Below the pieces are notes generated by a model. That model was not told the DNA's origin. It saw nothing but the letters and a program-made list of their open reading frames with translations, and ran no database searches. Source: Agreia bicolorata (GTDB lineage Bacteria > Actinomycetota > Actinomycetes > Actinomycetales > Microbacteriaceae). Taken from it: 64,000 nucleotides of DNA. Positions 17,866 through 25,384 of the stretch are shown piece by piece. Position 1 is the first letter of the stretch, and each line of letters begins with the position of its first letter. Where the stretch lies: positions 287,486 through 351,485 of the forward strand of contig NZ_JYFC01000004.1 of the NCBI RefSeq assembly GCF_000938265.1, given 5' to 3'. The position numbers were made by a program, and so were the translations under genes.

Positions 17866-17895
17866 ATCCGGCGGCGTGGATTCACGCCGCCGGAT
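17866..17895. terminator. Bidirectional intrinsic terminator
   Basis: A perfect 13-bp stem (17866-17878 with 17883-17895, arms ATCCGGCGGCGTG and its complement) and a four-base loop, followed by CTTGTTATT. It lies between the convergent exporter ATPase and epimerase genes and can serve both. Confidence 0.88.
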
Positions 17896-17899
17896 CTTG

Positions 17900-18847
17900 T
17901 TATTGCGTGGCAAGCACCCATTCGAGATGTCTTCTTAAGCCCTCGGAGAGCGGAGTCTCAGGCGCCCATCCCAGTTCTGAGAGGGCAAGAGAACTGTCGC
18001 CTCCGGTACGGGTGACATCGCCCTTCACAGGACTCGTGTAGTCGACGAGCAACTCGTTGTCCGAAATCCTCTTGATCGTGTCAAGCACTGCGTTGACGGA
18101 AACGCTCGAGCCTCCGGACAGGTTCATCACCGGTGGGAGGACACCGTTGGACTGCGCGGACAAGATCAGTGCAGTGACGATATCGTCTACGAACGTGAAG
18201 TCGCGCACTTGCTCGCCGGAGCCGTAGATCGAGATCGGTGTTCCGGATACCGCAGCCCGGAGAAATCTGGTGAACGCCATGTCCGGGCGCTGCGCTGGCC
18301 CGTAGACGGTGAAAAAACGGAACGCAACCGTCGGCACCCCGTAGTTCGCTCGGTACAGACCGGTGAGATGCTCCCCGGCCAGCTTGGTCACGCCGTAGGG
18401 ACTAAACGGTCGCGGGAGGGTCGTTTCCGAGGTGGGGTACGTCTCAGCCTGTCCATACACGGATGAGCTGGAGGCATATACGAACCGCCGGAGCTTTCCG
18501 TAGCGCATGCACGCCTCAAGCAGCCGCTGCGTCGCATCGACGTTGGCTCGGGTGTACGTCGTGAACTCTTGGCCCCAGGAACCGCGAATTCCGGGTTGGC
18601 CAGCAAGGTGAAATACGACATCGATTCCGCCGGACAGCAGATCATCGAGATCGACCATGTTCAGGTCGGCTTCGATGAACGTGCAGCCCGGGAGGCCCGA
18701 ATACGAGTCCACGTTCTGCCGCTTGAGAGGTCGATCATAGTAGTTCGACAGATTGTCGAGCGCGAGGACGCTGTGCCCTTGGCGAAGGAGAGTGCGGGAG
18801 AGGGTGCTGCCGACGAAGCCGGCGGCGCCTGTGACAAGTGCCTTAAT
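17900..18847 (-). CDS. NAD-dependent epimerase (UDP-glucuronate/UDP-glucose 4-epimerase-like), ATT start
   Basis: 315 residues if translation begins at ATT (18845-18847). The Rossmann motif LVTGAAGFVGS sits at residues 4-14 of that version, so the later GTG at 18712 would delete the NAD site. No ATG, GTG or TTG occurs in frame upstream. AGGAGG lies six bases before the ATT, and the ATT overlaps the stop of the preceding gene (ATTAA). Downstream are ASSSSVYG, the catalytic YGVTK and RFFTVYGPAQRPD, closest to UDP-glucuronate 4-epimerases. It supplies a nucleotide sugar to the locus. Rare ATT initiation is inferred from this combination; a sequencing error is the alternative. Confidence 0.85.
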   Translation of the reverse strand: MKALVTGAAGFVGSTLSRTLLRQGHSVLALDNLSNYYDRPLKRQNVDSYSGLPGCTFIEADLNMVDLDDLLSGGIDVVFHLAGQPGIRGSWGQEFTTYTRANVDATQRLLEACMRYGKLRRFVYASSSSVYGQAETYPTSETTLPRPFSPYGVTKLAGEHLTGLYRANYGVPTVAFRFFTVYGPAQRPDMAFTRFLRAAVSGTPISIYGSGEQVRDFTFVDDIVTALILSAQSNGVLPPVMNLSGGSSVSVNAVLDTIKRISDNELLVDYTSPVKGDVTRTGGDSSLALSELGWAPETPLSEGLRRHLEWVLATQ

Positions 18848-19859
18848 GGGTGTCCTCCTTTTCGCGCGTTCGAGATGCTTGCAGAACGCGCCTGATGGGT
18901 GCCGTCAATCTCCACGAAGTGCTATTTCGCAGGTCCTCTAGTTGTCCGATGTATCCAATGAGATCCTTCTCGAGAACGGTGCGACGCGAGCGCTCCTCTT
19001 CGGCGAGGAGGCGGGCACCCTCAAGAGCGGCTTCCAGCTCGGATACCTGGGCGGCATGGAGCGCATTTGTTTCGTTCGCTTCCGCGGTCAGCTGGTCGAG
19101 GGACGTCCGGAGGGCGGCAGTCTCGCGTTCTGCTCGAGCTATCTCTGCGAGCAGAGGGCCTACCTTGCGCCGAGATACCTTACCCAGATGCGCTTTGCGC
19201 TGAGCCTCAACAGGCCATGCATGAGACGGCGAGAGCCAGTTGTCTAATTCAAGACTGCGAAGTTGCACCCCACCGAGGGAGAAAGCGACGTTCGCGGACA
19301 ACTGGTCCCGTCGCGAGTAGCGCAGGACGTGGTCGAACCAGATGTCCATAGTCCGGCTGACCGCCGCGGACGATCGCCTCGCAAGGATTCCGTTCCAGTG
19401 TGGCCGTTCAAGCAGAATGTCCGGATACAACTCCGAGTAATGGATGAGCTGCTCGTTGACGCGAGCGCCGTCGTCGTATCCCAGGGCAACAACCTCATCG
19501 AACTCGTCGATGACGCGGTCGCGGTAGCTGTGGTGGGCGACAGTGAAGTCAGAGCCGTCGAGCCAATCGTCGAGGATGTCCGAAGCGCTTCTTTTCAGCG
19601 CAACGGAATTGTCTATGTAAAGGGTCTCGGAGAATTCACTGAGACTGTCGTGGCCTCGGATTTTCAAGTCTCGTTGGCTGCGGACCATGTCTAGTGGAAG
19701 AAGTGGGTCCACGAGACGGATCTCCCAGGTGTCGCTCTTCAACTCCGGGTCGTCCGTGAAGCAGATGAAAGGGATTCCGGATTCCTCGGCGACGGCCTGA
19801 TCGTTGAGACGCTCGTAGCCTCCGAGAAGGGCGGTGTAGACCGCACGCTTTGCTGGCAT
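18843..19859 (-). CDS. DUF616 (TOD1/MUCI70-like) putative glycosyltransferase with coiled-coil tail
   Basis: 338 residues from the ATG at 19857-19859; the longer open frame to 20222 has non-protein-like composition. The N-terminus (MPAKRAVYTALLGGYERLND, PFICFTDDPELKSDTWEIR) and YIDNSVALKRSASDILDDW match DUF616, a family with hexosyltransferase-like members. Around residues 260-320 there are heptads (ARAERETAALRTSLDQLTAE and onward) predicting a coiled coil, followed by NSTSWRLTAPIRRVLQ, a short motif often seen at the end of actinobacterial and cyanobacterial surface-glycan glycosyltransferases. Coupled to the ATT-start epimerase downstream. Substrate unknown. Confidence 0.75.
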   Translation of the reverse strand: MPAKRAVYTALLGGYERLNDQAVAEESGIPFICFTDDPELKSDTWEIRLVDPLLPLDMVRSQRDLKIRGHDSLSEFSETLYIDNSVALKRSASDILDDWLDGSDFTVAHHSYRDRVIDEFDEVVALGYDDGARVNEQLIHYSELYPDILLERPHWNGILARRSSAAVSRTMDIWFDHVLRYSRRDQLSANVAFSLGGVQLRSLELDNWLSPSHAWPVEAQRKAHLGKVSRRKVGPLLAEIARAERETAALRTSLDQLTAEANETNALHAAQVSELEAALEGARLLAEEERSRRTVLEKDLIGYIGQLEDLRNSTSWRLTAPIRRVLQASRTREKEDTH

Positions 19860-20151
19860 CTGTTGGTCTCTTTCCGGTAACTCGCGCCTGCGGCAACTCT
19901 GCCGACGTTCCGACGGATCGATAGACCCCGCGCATCTCGTTCGGCGACAGGATGAGAAGCAAGAAACCAACCTACCAGCCCCGTTGCGACCACGGTTCTC
20001 TCTGGATGAGCGCGCACCGCGCCCCATCGCCGAGGCGCGCGCGAGTCGACGGAGCTCCGTTTGCCGAATACTGCACGTGCGGCGCCGGGTGTGACTGCCC
20101 GGCGTGCCCATTAGCCTTGGGCTACGACGCTGGCCAGGTAAGAGGAGTGAA
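19860..20151. other. Divergent intergenic region without a recognisable gene
   Basis: 292 bases between the DUF616 gene (leftward) and the gene at 20152 (rightward). It must contain both promoters, but I see no convincing -35/-10 pair, no tRNA and no stable terminator-like hairpin. An open frame crosses it on the minus strand but its Arg/Cys-rich translation does not look like a protein. Confidence 0.6.
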
Positions 20152-21033
20152 ATGTTCCGGAGTAACCGCCCCTTGAAATTCTTATACTCCGATCGATTCG
20201 GCAAGGCAGGCTCGACGATCATGAGGGGGTACCAGCTCTCTCAAATTGCGACGGCTGAGTATGCAGGGGCAAGGCGTGTGTCATACAGCTCGATCTCCGA
20301 TTTTCATCGGAAGGCCGACCTGTTCCTCACGAAGGGCGCTCTGAAGGACCTGACGCCAGAAGCATTGGCTGATCTGAAGCGAAACGGAAACCGTCTGTAT
20401 TTTGATGCCGTCGACGAGCTACCACCTCCGACGACGTCAGAGTTTGCGGATGCGCTTGTCGCCTCGTCTGTCATGGCGTTCACGAATCACTCCAGGGACT
20501 ACCCCGCCGTGCCCGTCACCCTGGTGAATCATCACGTCGATCCGAGACTTCCTGCGACACCTGTCCGATCCGGAGAGGAACCTATGCGCCTCGGCTACTT
20601 CGGGGAACCGCTCAATGCGATTTTCGGTGGAAGCCTCGAATCTCATGTGGACGTCGTCCACGTCGATACCTCCGACACGAGTACTGCGTGGATGAAGAAG
20701 CTTCCCGGCTACACCATGCATTACGCGATGAGACGAAATCCTGGTGCCGACAATTTCAAGCCGTTTCTGAAGGGGTTCACCGCAGCGCATATGAACGCGA
20801 ACATCCTCATTCAGGACACCGAGCGAGAAGCTGTAGAGTGGCTCGGTGAGGACTATCCATTTCTTCACCGGGGGCCAATCTCGGAGGACTCCATACTTGC
20901 AGCGATCGAACGCGCTGGCCGTGGCGTCGGCTCATCCGATTGGCGCTTCGGGTTGAGGAGGATGGCTGAGATTCGGGAGCGGACGTCGCCTAAACGAATC
21001 GGAGCGGAATTGAGACGCCTTTTCGCTGAGTAG
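20152..21033 (+). CDS. Uncharacterised protein in glycan locus, possibly GT-B-like
   Basis: 293 residues. The ATG at 20152 has AAGAGGAG four bases upstream, better than the in-frame ATG at 20104. I do not recognise a named domain. The second half reads like the donor half of a GT-B enzyme: a glycine turn (RLGYFGEPLNAIFGG) followed by alternating strand and helix, KPFLKGFTAAHMNANILIQD and WLGEDYPFLHRG, in the positions where GT4 proteins carry their phosphate- and ribose-binding residues, but the EX7E pattern is absent. No signal peptide or transmembrane helix. Location between DUF616 and a lipoprotein gene suggests a cell-surface glycan role, without proof. Confidence 0.75.
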   Translation: MFRSNRPLKFLYSDRFGKAGSTIMRGYQLSQIATAEYAGARRVSYSSISDFHRKADLFLTKGALKDLTPEALADLKRNGNRLYFDAVDELPPPTTSEFADALVASSVMAFTNHSRDYPAVPVTLVNHHVDPRLPATPVRSGEEPMRLGYFGEPLNAIFGGSLESHVDVVHVDTSDTSTAWMKKLPGYTMHYAMRRNPGADNFKPFLKGFTAAHMNANILIQDTEREAVEWLGEDYPFLHRGPISEDSILAAIERAGRGVGSSDWRFGLRRMAEIRERTSPKRIGAELRRLFAE

Positions 21034-21137
21034 CACTCGTTCGAGCACGAGCGGCAAACGTCACGCTAATCTGTTCCAGGAAGGCGCGTTTATTACAACG
21101 TGGCACGAGCGGCTATAGAGCAGAGGGTGGCGGGCAG

Positions 21138-21626
21138 GTGCGTAATTTGGGGCGTTCGCTTGTTCTCGTAGCAGTAATCCTTATCGGAGTCAGCGCGTGC
21201 GTGCCGACGTCCTCTGGCGATCCCGAACCAACCTCTAGCTCCTCCGCGTCTACCGCGCCTTCCACGTCGCCAGGCCCGCCTCTTCCAGATGACACCTCGA
21301 CGGTCGTCCCCGAGCCAACTCCTCCCACAATCGAGCCCGTAATAGTCGTCGCCGGAATCGACGTCGACGGCTTGCATGTCTCCTCGTCAGGCTATGTTGC
21401 GGGAATCGTCGAAGACGGGGGCACCTGCACCTTTACCTTCTCCGGGGCCGGCGCATCCACGGATGTTTCAAGCATCGGAAGATCTGACGTGCGCACGACA
21501 TCGTGTGGTCTCGTTCAGGTACCGATTGAAGCATTTAGCCGAGGCACGTGGACAGTCACAGTGACATATTCATCTGAAGCGGTGCCGGCTACCGCCTCGG
21601 AACCGACCACATTGGAGATCCCGTGA
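21138..21626 (+). CDS. Small secreted lipoprotein
   Basis: 162 residues from GTG at 21138. Signal peptide MRNLGRSLVLVAVILIGVSAC with lipobox VSAC (cleavage before Cys-21), then a Ser/Thr/Pro-rich linker of about 40 residues (likely flexible wall-spanning and possibly glycosylated) and a compact beta-rich domain with two cysteines (GTCTFTFSG, TTSCGLVQVP). No family recognised. A possible -10 (TATAGA, 21114-21119) precedes it. Its stop overlaps the GTG of the large secreted protein (GTGA), so both are made together and may work together outside the membrane. Confidence 0.8.
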   Translation: MRNLGRSLVLVAVILIGVSACVPTSSGDPEPTSSSSASTAPSTSPGPPLPDDTSTVVPEPTPPTIEPVIVVAGIDVDGLHVSSSGYVAGIVEDGGTCTFTFSGAGASTDVSSIGRSDVRTTSCGLVQVPIEAFSRGTWTVTVTYSSEAVPATASEPTTLEIP

Positions 21627-23926
21627 CGACAACTGGCAGAAGGAAGGCGACGGCGGTGACGGCGGCATTAACACTCCTTCTTGGTTTGATCGCCTTCATA
21701 GCTCCGGCCCAGACAGCTAGCGCGGCCGACGCATCGGACTTCAATGCGGGCAATATCATCAGCGACGAGCAATTTTTTGATGGTGCTGCTATGAGTGCGC
21801 AAGACATTCAGAATTTCCTTGTCGCTCAAGTTCCGGTTTGTCGAAGTAGCTATGCCTGTCTGAGCACCTACTCCCAGAACACTCCGACCATCGCCGGAAC
21901 GGCGGGTCGATGCGACACCTACGTCGGACAGGCGAACGAATCGGCGGCGAGCATCATCGCTCGAGTCGGGATGGCTTGCGGGATTAGCCAGAAAGCCCTA
22001 CTCGTTCTGTTGGAGAAAGAGCAGAGCCTCGTCACCTCGTCGACGCCAGGCCAGGGGCGGTTCGAGTCGGCCACAGGAATGGGGTGTCCTGACACGGCTC
22101 CGTGTGACCCGGGCTACGGCGGCTTCATGTACCAGGTCTACTACGCTGCGAAGCAGTTCAAGATCTATTCCGCGAATCCGACGTACTTCAACCACATTGC
22201 CGGGCGCGTTAACAACATCAGATTCAGCCCCGACGCCTCGTGCGGGTCGAGTCCTGTGTTGATCGTCAACCAGGCGACCGCGGGACTCTACAATTACACT
22301 CCCTACCAGCCAAACGCCGCCGCTTTGAATAACCTCTACGGCACGGGTGACGGCTGCAGTGCCTACGGCAACCGGAATTTCTGGCGAATCTATAGCGACT
22401 GGTTCGGCTCGCCGACGGTCGGGAGCGCTCTCGTCCGGACAGAGGCCAATCCCAGCGTCTTCCTTGTTTCTGGATCGGTCAAGTATCCGATCTCTAACAT
22501 GGGCCTGATTGCTAGCTATTCTGCGCTTGGGCAAGTCGGCTTCGTCTCCCAGGGTTACCTCGACAAATACCCGACGAAGCAGCCGGCAAATCGAATTGTT
22601 CGCAGCGATGCTGGGGCGATCTTCTTTGTCGACTCTGGGATGAAGCTGCCGATACCGTCGTGCGGGCTCGTCGTCGACTATGGCGGATCGTGTTCGCCGG
22701 GTGGGTACACGCAGTTGACCGATGCGCAGGTTTCGTCGTTTGTCTCCGGCCCCGGTGTCACGCCAGTTATGGGAACGACTGCGGGCGGCCGCTACTACAT
22801 CACCGTGGGCTCCAAGAGAGAAATTCTCGACGCGCGTTCCCAATCCGAGGCGGGCATACCAGCCCCTATGAACGTGCTCAGTGAGAACGCGGTCGCTGAT
22901 CTTTCGGTCGGTTCACCGATCTTTCGGGACTCAGCTTACGTCTCTCAGCGTGGCGCAGCGGACTACTTCCTGCTTGCCGGGGGGCGCAAGACGTACATCT
23001 CCGCCGGCAGTGAGACGGTTGTCGGTATCCCCGGGCGTTCCGCGGGCTCGCTTTCGTCATCGAGTTTGAGCCGCATCCCATCGGCTGGGGCTGCTTTTTC
23101 CGGCGTCGTCCGGGCCCCGGGGAACACGACGAATAGCGTGCTCTCCACAATCGGACGGCTTGATGTACCCGGCGGTACTCCCGTTTCGGCCCTGCCCTAC
23201 ACCAGCGTCACAGATGAGTTCCTGCAAAGTTATCCTCGCGCCGTTGAATTGAAGCAAGGTTCGTTTTTCAAGGGCACCAACTCGTCGTCCGTCTACATGC
23301 TCGATGCATCGAGCATGCGTCCGGTGGGCTCATGGGAGGCTCTGGTTTCGTTGAGCCCAGGGGGGAACCCGTCGATCACGTCGATGGCGCCGCCGTTCAT
23401 GTCGACCATGTCGACGGGGCCAGCGGTTCTTCGCGTTGCCTCACTGGCGCGTACGGCGAGCAACGGGACGATCTACATCATTGACGGGATCTCGAAGAAG
23501 GTCGCCCTCGACTCGTTCGATCCAGCGAGTGAGGCCGGGGTGAGTGGATTCTCTTATGTAACAGATGCTCAGCTTGCAGCGTATGCCGACCAAGGAACCG
23601 TTCGCCTGGGGTACGAGCTCGTCTGCGGTGCAGTCACGTATGTAGCGGGAGGCGGCGAGTTGCATGCGCTGGATGCAAATACCGCGCCGTTGTACCCGCT
23701 GCCGTCGACGTCCTTGGATTCGCTCACATGTAGCGCACTGTCCGTGGGGAAGCCGGCGACAAGCTTCATCCGCACTCCCGACGGGTCCATCTACGTGCTC
23801 CAGGGGGGCAAAAAGCTTCCAATAGCCTCCCTGAGTAGATATAACGAGCTAGGAGGGGCGACAGTCGGATATACCTCGGTGTCGGCTCGCCTCGCTGCCC
23901 TTATCCCGTCCGGCCCCCGCGCCTGA
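21623..23926 (+). CDS. Secreted protein: putative peptidoglycan-acting N-domain plus about eight repeat units
   Basis: 767 residues. A Sec signal peptide ends near APAQTASAAD. Residues about 40-265 form a domain common in actinobacterial secreted proteins (FNAGNIISDEQFFDG, ISQKALLVLLEKEQSLVTSS, ATGMGCPDTAPCDPGYGG, RNFWRIYSDWFGSP); the E-K-E-Q segment recalls the catalytic glutamate region of lysozyme-like transglycosylases, so muralytic activity is possible but unproven. The remainder contains about eight degenerate units of 45-60 residues built round (I/V)(Y/F)xxxGxxKxPI (for example VFLVSGSVKYPIS, IFFVDSGMKLPIP, IYVLQGGKKLPIA), probably beta-propeller-like blades. GTG start with GGAG six bases upstream, coupled to the lipoprotein gene. 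Confidence 0.85.
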   Translation: MTTTGRRKATAVTAALTLLLGLIAFIAPAQTASAADASDFNAGNIISDEQFFDGAAMSAQDIQNFLVAQVPVCRSSYACLSTYSQNTPTIAGTAGRCDTYVGQANESAASIIARVGMACGISQKALLVLLEKEQSLVTSSTPGQGRFESATGMGCPDTAPCDPGYGGFMYQVYYAAKQFKIYSANPTYFNHIAGRVNNIRFSPDASCGSSPVLIVNQATAGLYNYTPYQPNAAALNNLYGTGDGCSAYGNRNFWRIYSDWFGSPTVGSALVRTEANPSVFLVSGSVKYPISNMGLIASYSALGQVGFVSQGYLDKYPTKQPANRIVRSDAGAIFFVDSGMKLPIPSCGLVVDYGGSCSPGGYTQLTDAQVSSFVSGPGVTPVMGTTAGGRYYITVGSKREILDARSQSEAGIPAPMNVLSENAVADLSVGSPIFRDSAYVSQRGAADYFLLAGGRKTYISAGSETVVGIPGRSAGSLSSSSLSRIPSAGAAFSGVVRAPGNTTNSVLSTIGRLDVPGGTPVSALPYTSVTDEFLQSYPRAVELKQGSFFKGTNSSSVYMLDASSMRPVGSWEALVSLSPGGNPSITSMAPPFMSTMSTGPAVLRVASLARTASNGTIYIIDGISKKVALDSFDPASEAGVSGFSYVTDAQLAAYADQGTVRLGYELVCGAVTYVAGGGELHALDANTAPLYPLPSTSLDSLTCSALSVGKPATSFIRTPDGSIYVLQGGKKLPIASLSRYNELGGATVGYTSVSARLAALIPSGPRA

Positions 23927-24073
23927 TCCGCCACTTTCGGTCGAGAAGTGTTCCAAGGACTTTCGGGGAGGCGCGACTGTCCTTGAGCGAGGTCGAGCCA
24001 TCCTTATCTAAGCGGCGTCCGCAGTCGACCTCTGAGCTATGCCAGCCCGTTCCGTCGGTCATTGCGCATCTAC

Positions 24074-25384
24074 TTAACCGCGAGCCCGCGGCAACTCCAC
24101 CGTCGGCGGCTTCAGGGCGAGCCCCTGCCGCCAGCTCAGCGAGTGCGCGGCCTTCACCATGCACATCACGAAAAACATCCACCCGTACTCCACGAGAATG
24201 ACGCTCTCGGCCGTGCTTGTCACCAGCAGCACGATCAGAATGAGTGCCGGCCACATGTAGATGACGCTCTTCTTCGAGGTCGCCAGAATCCAGGAACGCA
24301 CGAGCGCCAACCCGACCATGCCCACGAAGATCGCGAGGCCGATGAGTCCCAGCTGAAAGTACACGTCGATGAAGGCATTCAGCCCCGACGTGTGCTGCCG
24401 GTTGCCCACGAAGTCGAGGGCGAAGAACGGAGACACGTTGGGTCGCCAGAGGCCCACCCATCCCCAGCCCTCGAGCTGGTTGTAGTCGATCAGACTCGAC
24501 AGCTGGTTCCAGATCTCGAGGCGATACGTGAATTCGGATCTCGCCCCCACGATCGCCAGGATGCGCGTGCGCACGAAGTAGGCGCTGACGGTTCCGATCA
24601 CCAGAATGACGAGCATTCCGATCTGCAGGCTTCGTCGTAGCTCTGGCCGAGCGCGACGCAGAGCGAGCACGGCCACAGCGGCGACGAGCACGATGCCGGC
24701 GACCCCGAGCGAGATGGGGGAGCGGGAGCCGAGCAGCAGTACCACCGCTAGAACGATCGAGTAGCGGCTCAGGCCGCGCGGCACAGACCGGGTGTTGCGC
24801 TCCACCAGAAACGTAACAAGGGCGATCAGCGCAATGAAGCCCAGCATGTTGCGCGAACCGAAGATGCCCTGCAGAGGCCCGCCCTCGTCGAGGTTGCCCT
24901 GAATGCGCAGGAACACGATCGGCACGTCGAGCAGAAGGCCAGACAGAATCTCGAGCGCGAGCGAAGCTGTGAGCAGCACGCGCATGACGTCGCCGACGGC
25001 CCGCACGATCTGAATGAGGTCGCGAACCAGAGCGACATACAACGCCAGAAACGAGAACGTCAGCTGATAGATCACTCCGGTGATGCTCGACGGCTGATAC
25101 CGGCTCCACACGATCGTGATGGCGCACCAGCCGAGAAATACTACAAGAGACAGCGGCAGCACGCCGTGCCAGTCGAGATCTTTGCGCCGTGCCACCAGAG
25201 ACACGGCCGCGAATAAGACGAGGGTGCTCAGGATGCCGACCAGCCCGGCCCAGCCCATCGTCGCCTTGATGAGGTGCACAGACAGTGCAGACCCGATGGC
25301 CGTCGTTGCGAGCACGGCAGAGAACCGCGGTGAGCCGAAGATCGCCGCGATCACTGCCCACGCGGGGTGCTCGGAGAGCTTCAC
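24074..25384 (-). CDS. O-antigen ligase-like (Wzy_C superfamily) membrane protein, copy 2
   Basis: 436 residues. The open frame runs to 25807, but the true start is the GTG at 25382-25384, which overlaps the previous gene's stop (GTGA) and immediately precedes the first hydrophobic stretch. About 12 transmembrane helices. The characteristic large outside loop reads LEIWNQLSSLIDYNQLEGWGWVG and HTSGLNAFIDVYFQLGLIGL, matching the conserved H-N-x(n)-G-hydrophobic motif of O-antigen ligases/polymerases, and GIFGSRNMLGFIALIALV corresponds to the conserved early RN element. Such proteins join or polymerise polyprenyl-linked glycans on the outer membrane face. It forms a two-gene leftward operon with its paralogue. 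Confidence 0.88.
   Translation of the reverse strand: MKLSEHPAWAVIAAIFGSPRFSAVLATTAIGSALSVHLIKATMGWAGLVGILSTLVLFAAVSLVARRKDLDWHGVLPLSLVVFLGWCAITIVWSRYQPSSITGVIYQLTFSFLALYVALVRDLIQIVRAVGDVMRVLLTASLALEILSGLLLDVPIVFLRIQGNLDEGGPLQGIFGSRNMLGFIALIALVTFLVERNTRSVPRGLSRYSIVLAVVLLLGSRSPISLGVAGIVLVAAVAVLALRRARPELRRSLQIGMLVILVIGTVSAYFVRTRILAIVGARSEFTYRLEIWNQLSSLIDYNQLEGWGWVGLWRPNVSPFFALDFVGNRQHTSGLNAFIDVYFQLGLIGLAIFVGMVGLALVRSWILATSKKSVIYMWPALILIVLLVTSTAESVILVEYGWMFFVMCMVKAAHSLSWRQGLALKPPTVELPRARG

Noticed and set aside
18848..20222. N-terminal extension of the DUF616 frame up to 20222
   Set aside because: The extra 121 residues are Arg/Ser/Cys-rich, overlap the divergent gene and contain no domain; ATG at 19859 fits the family start.
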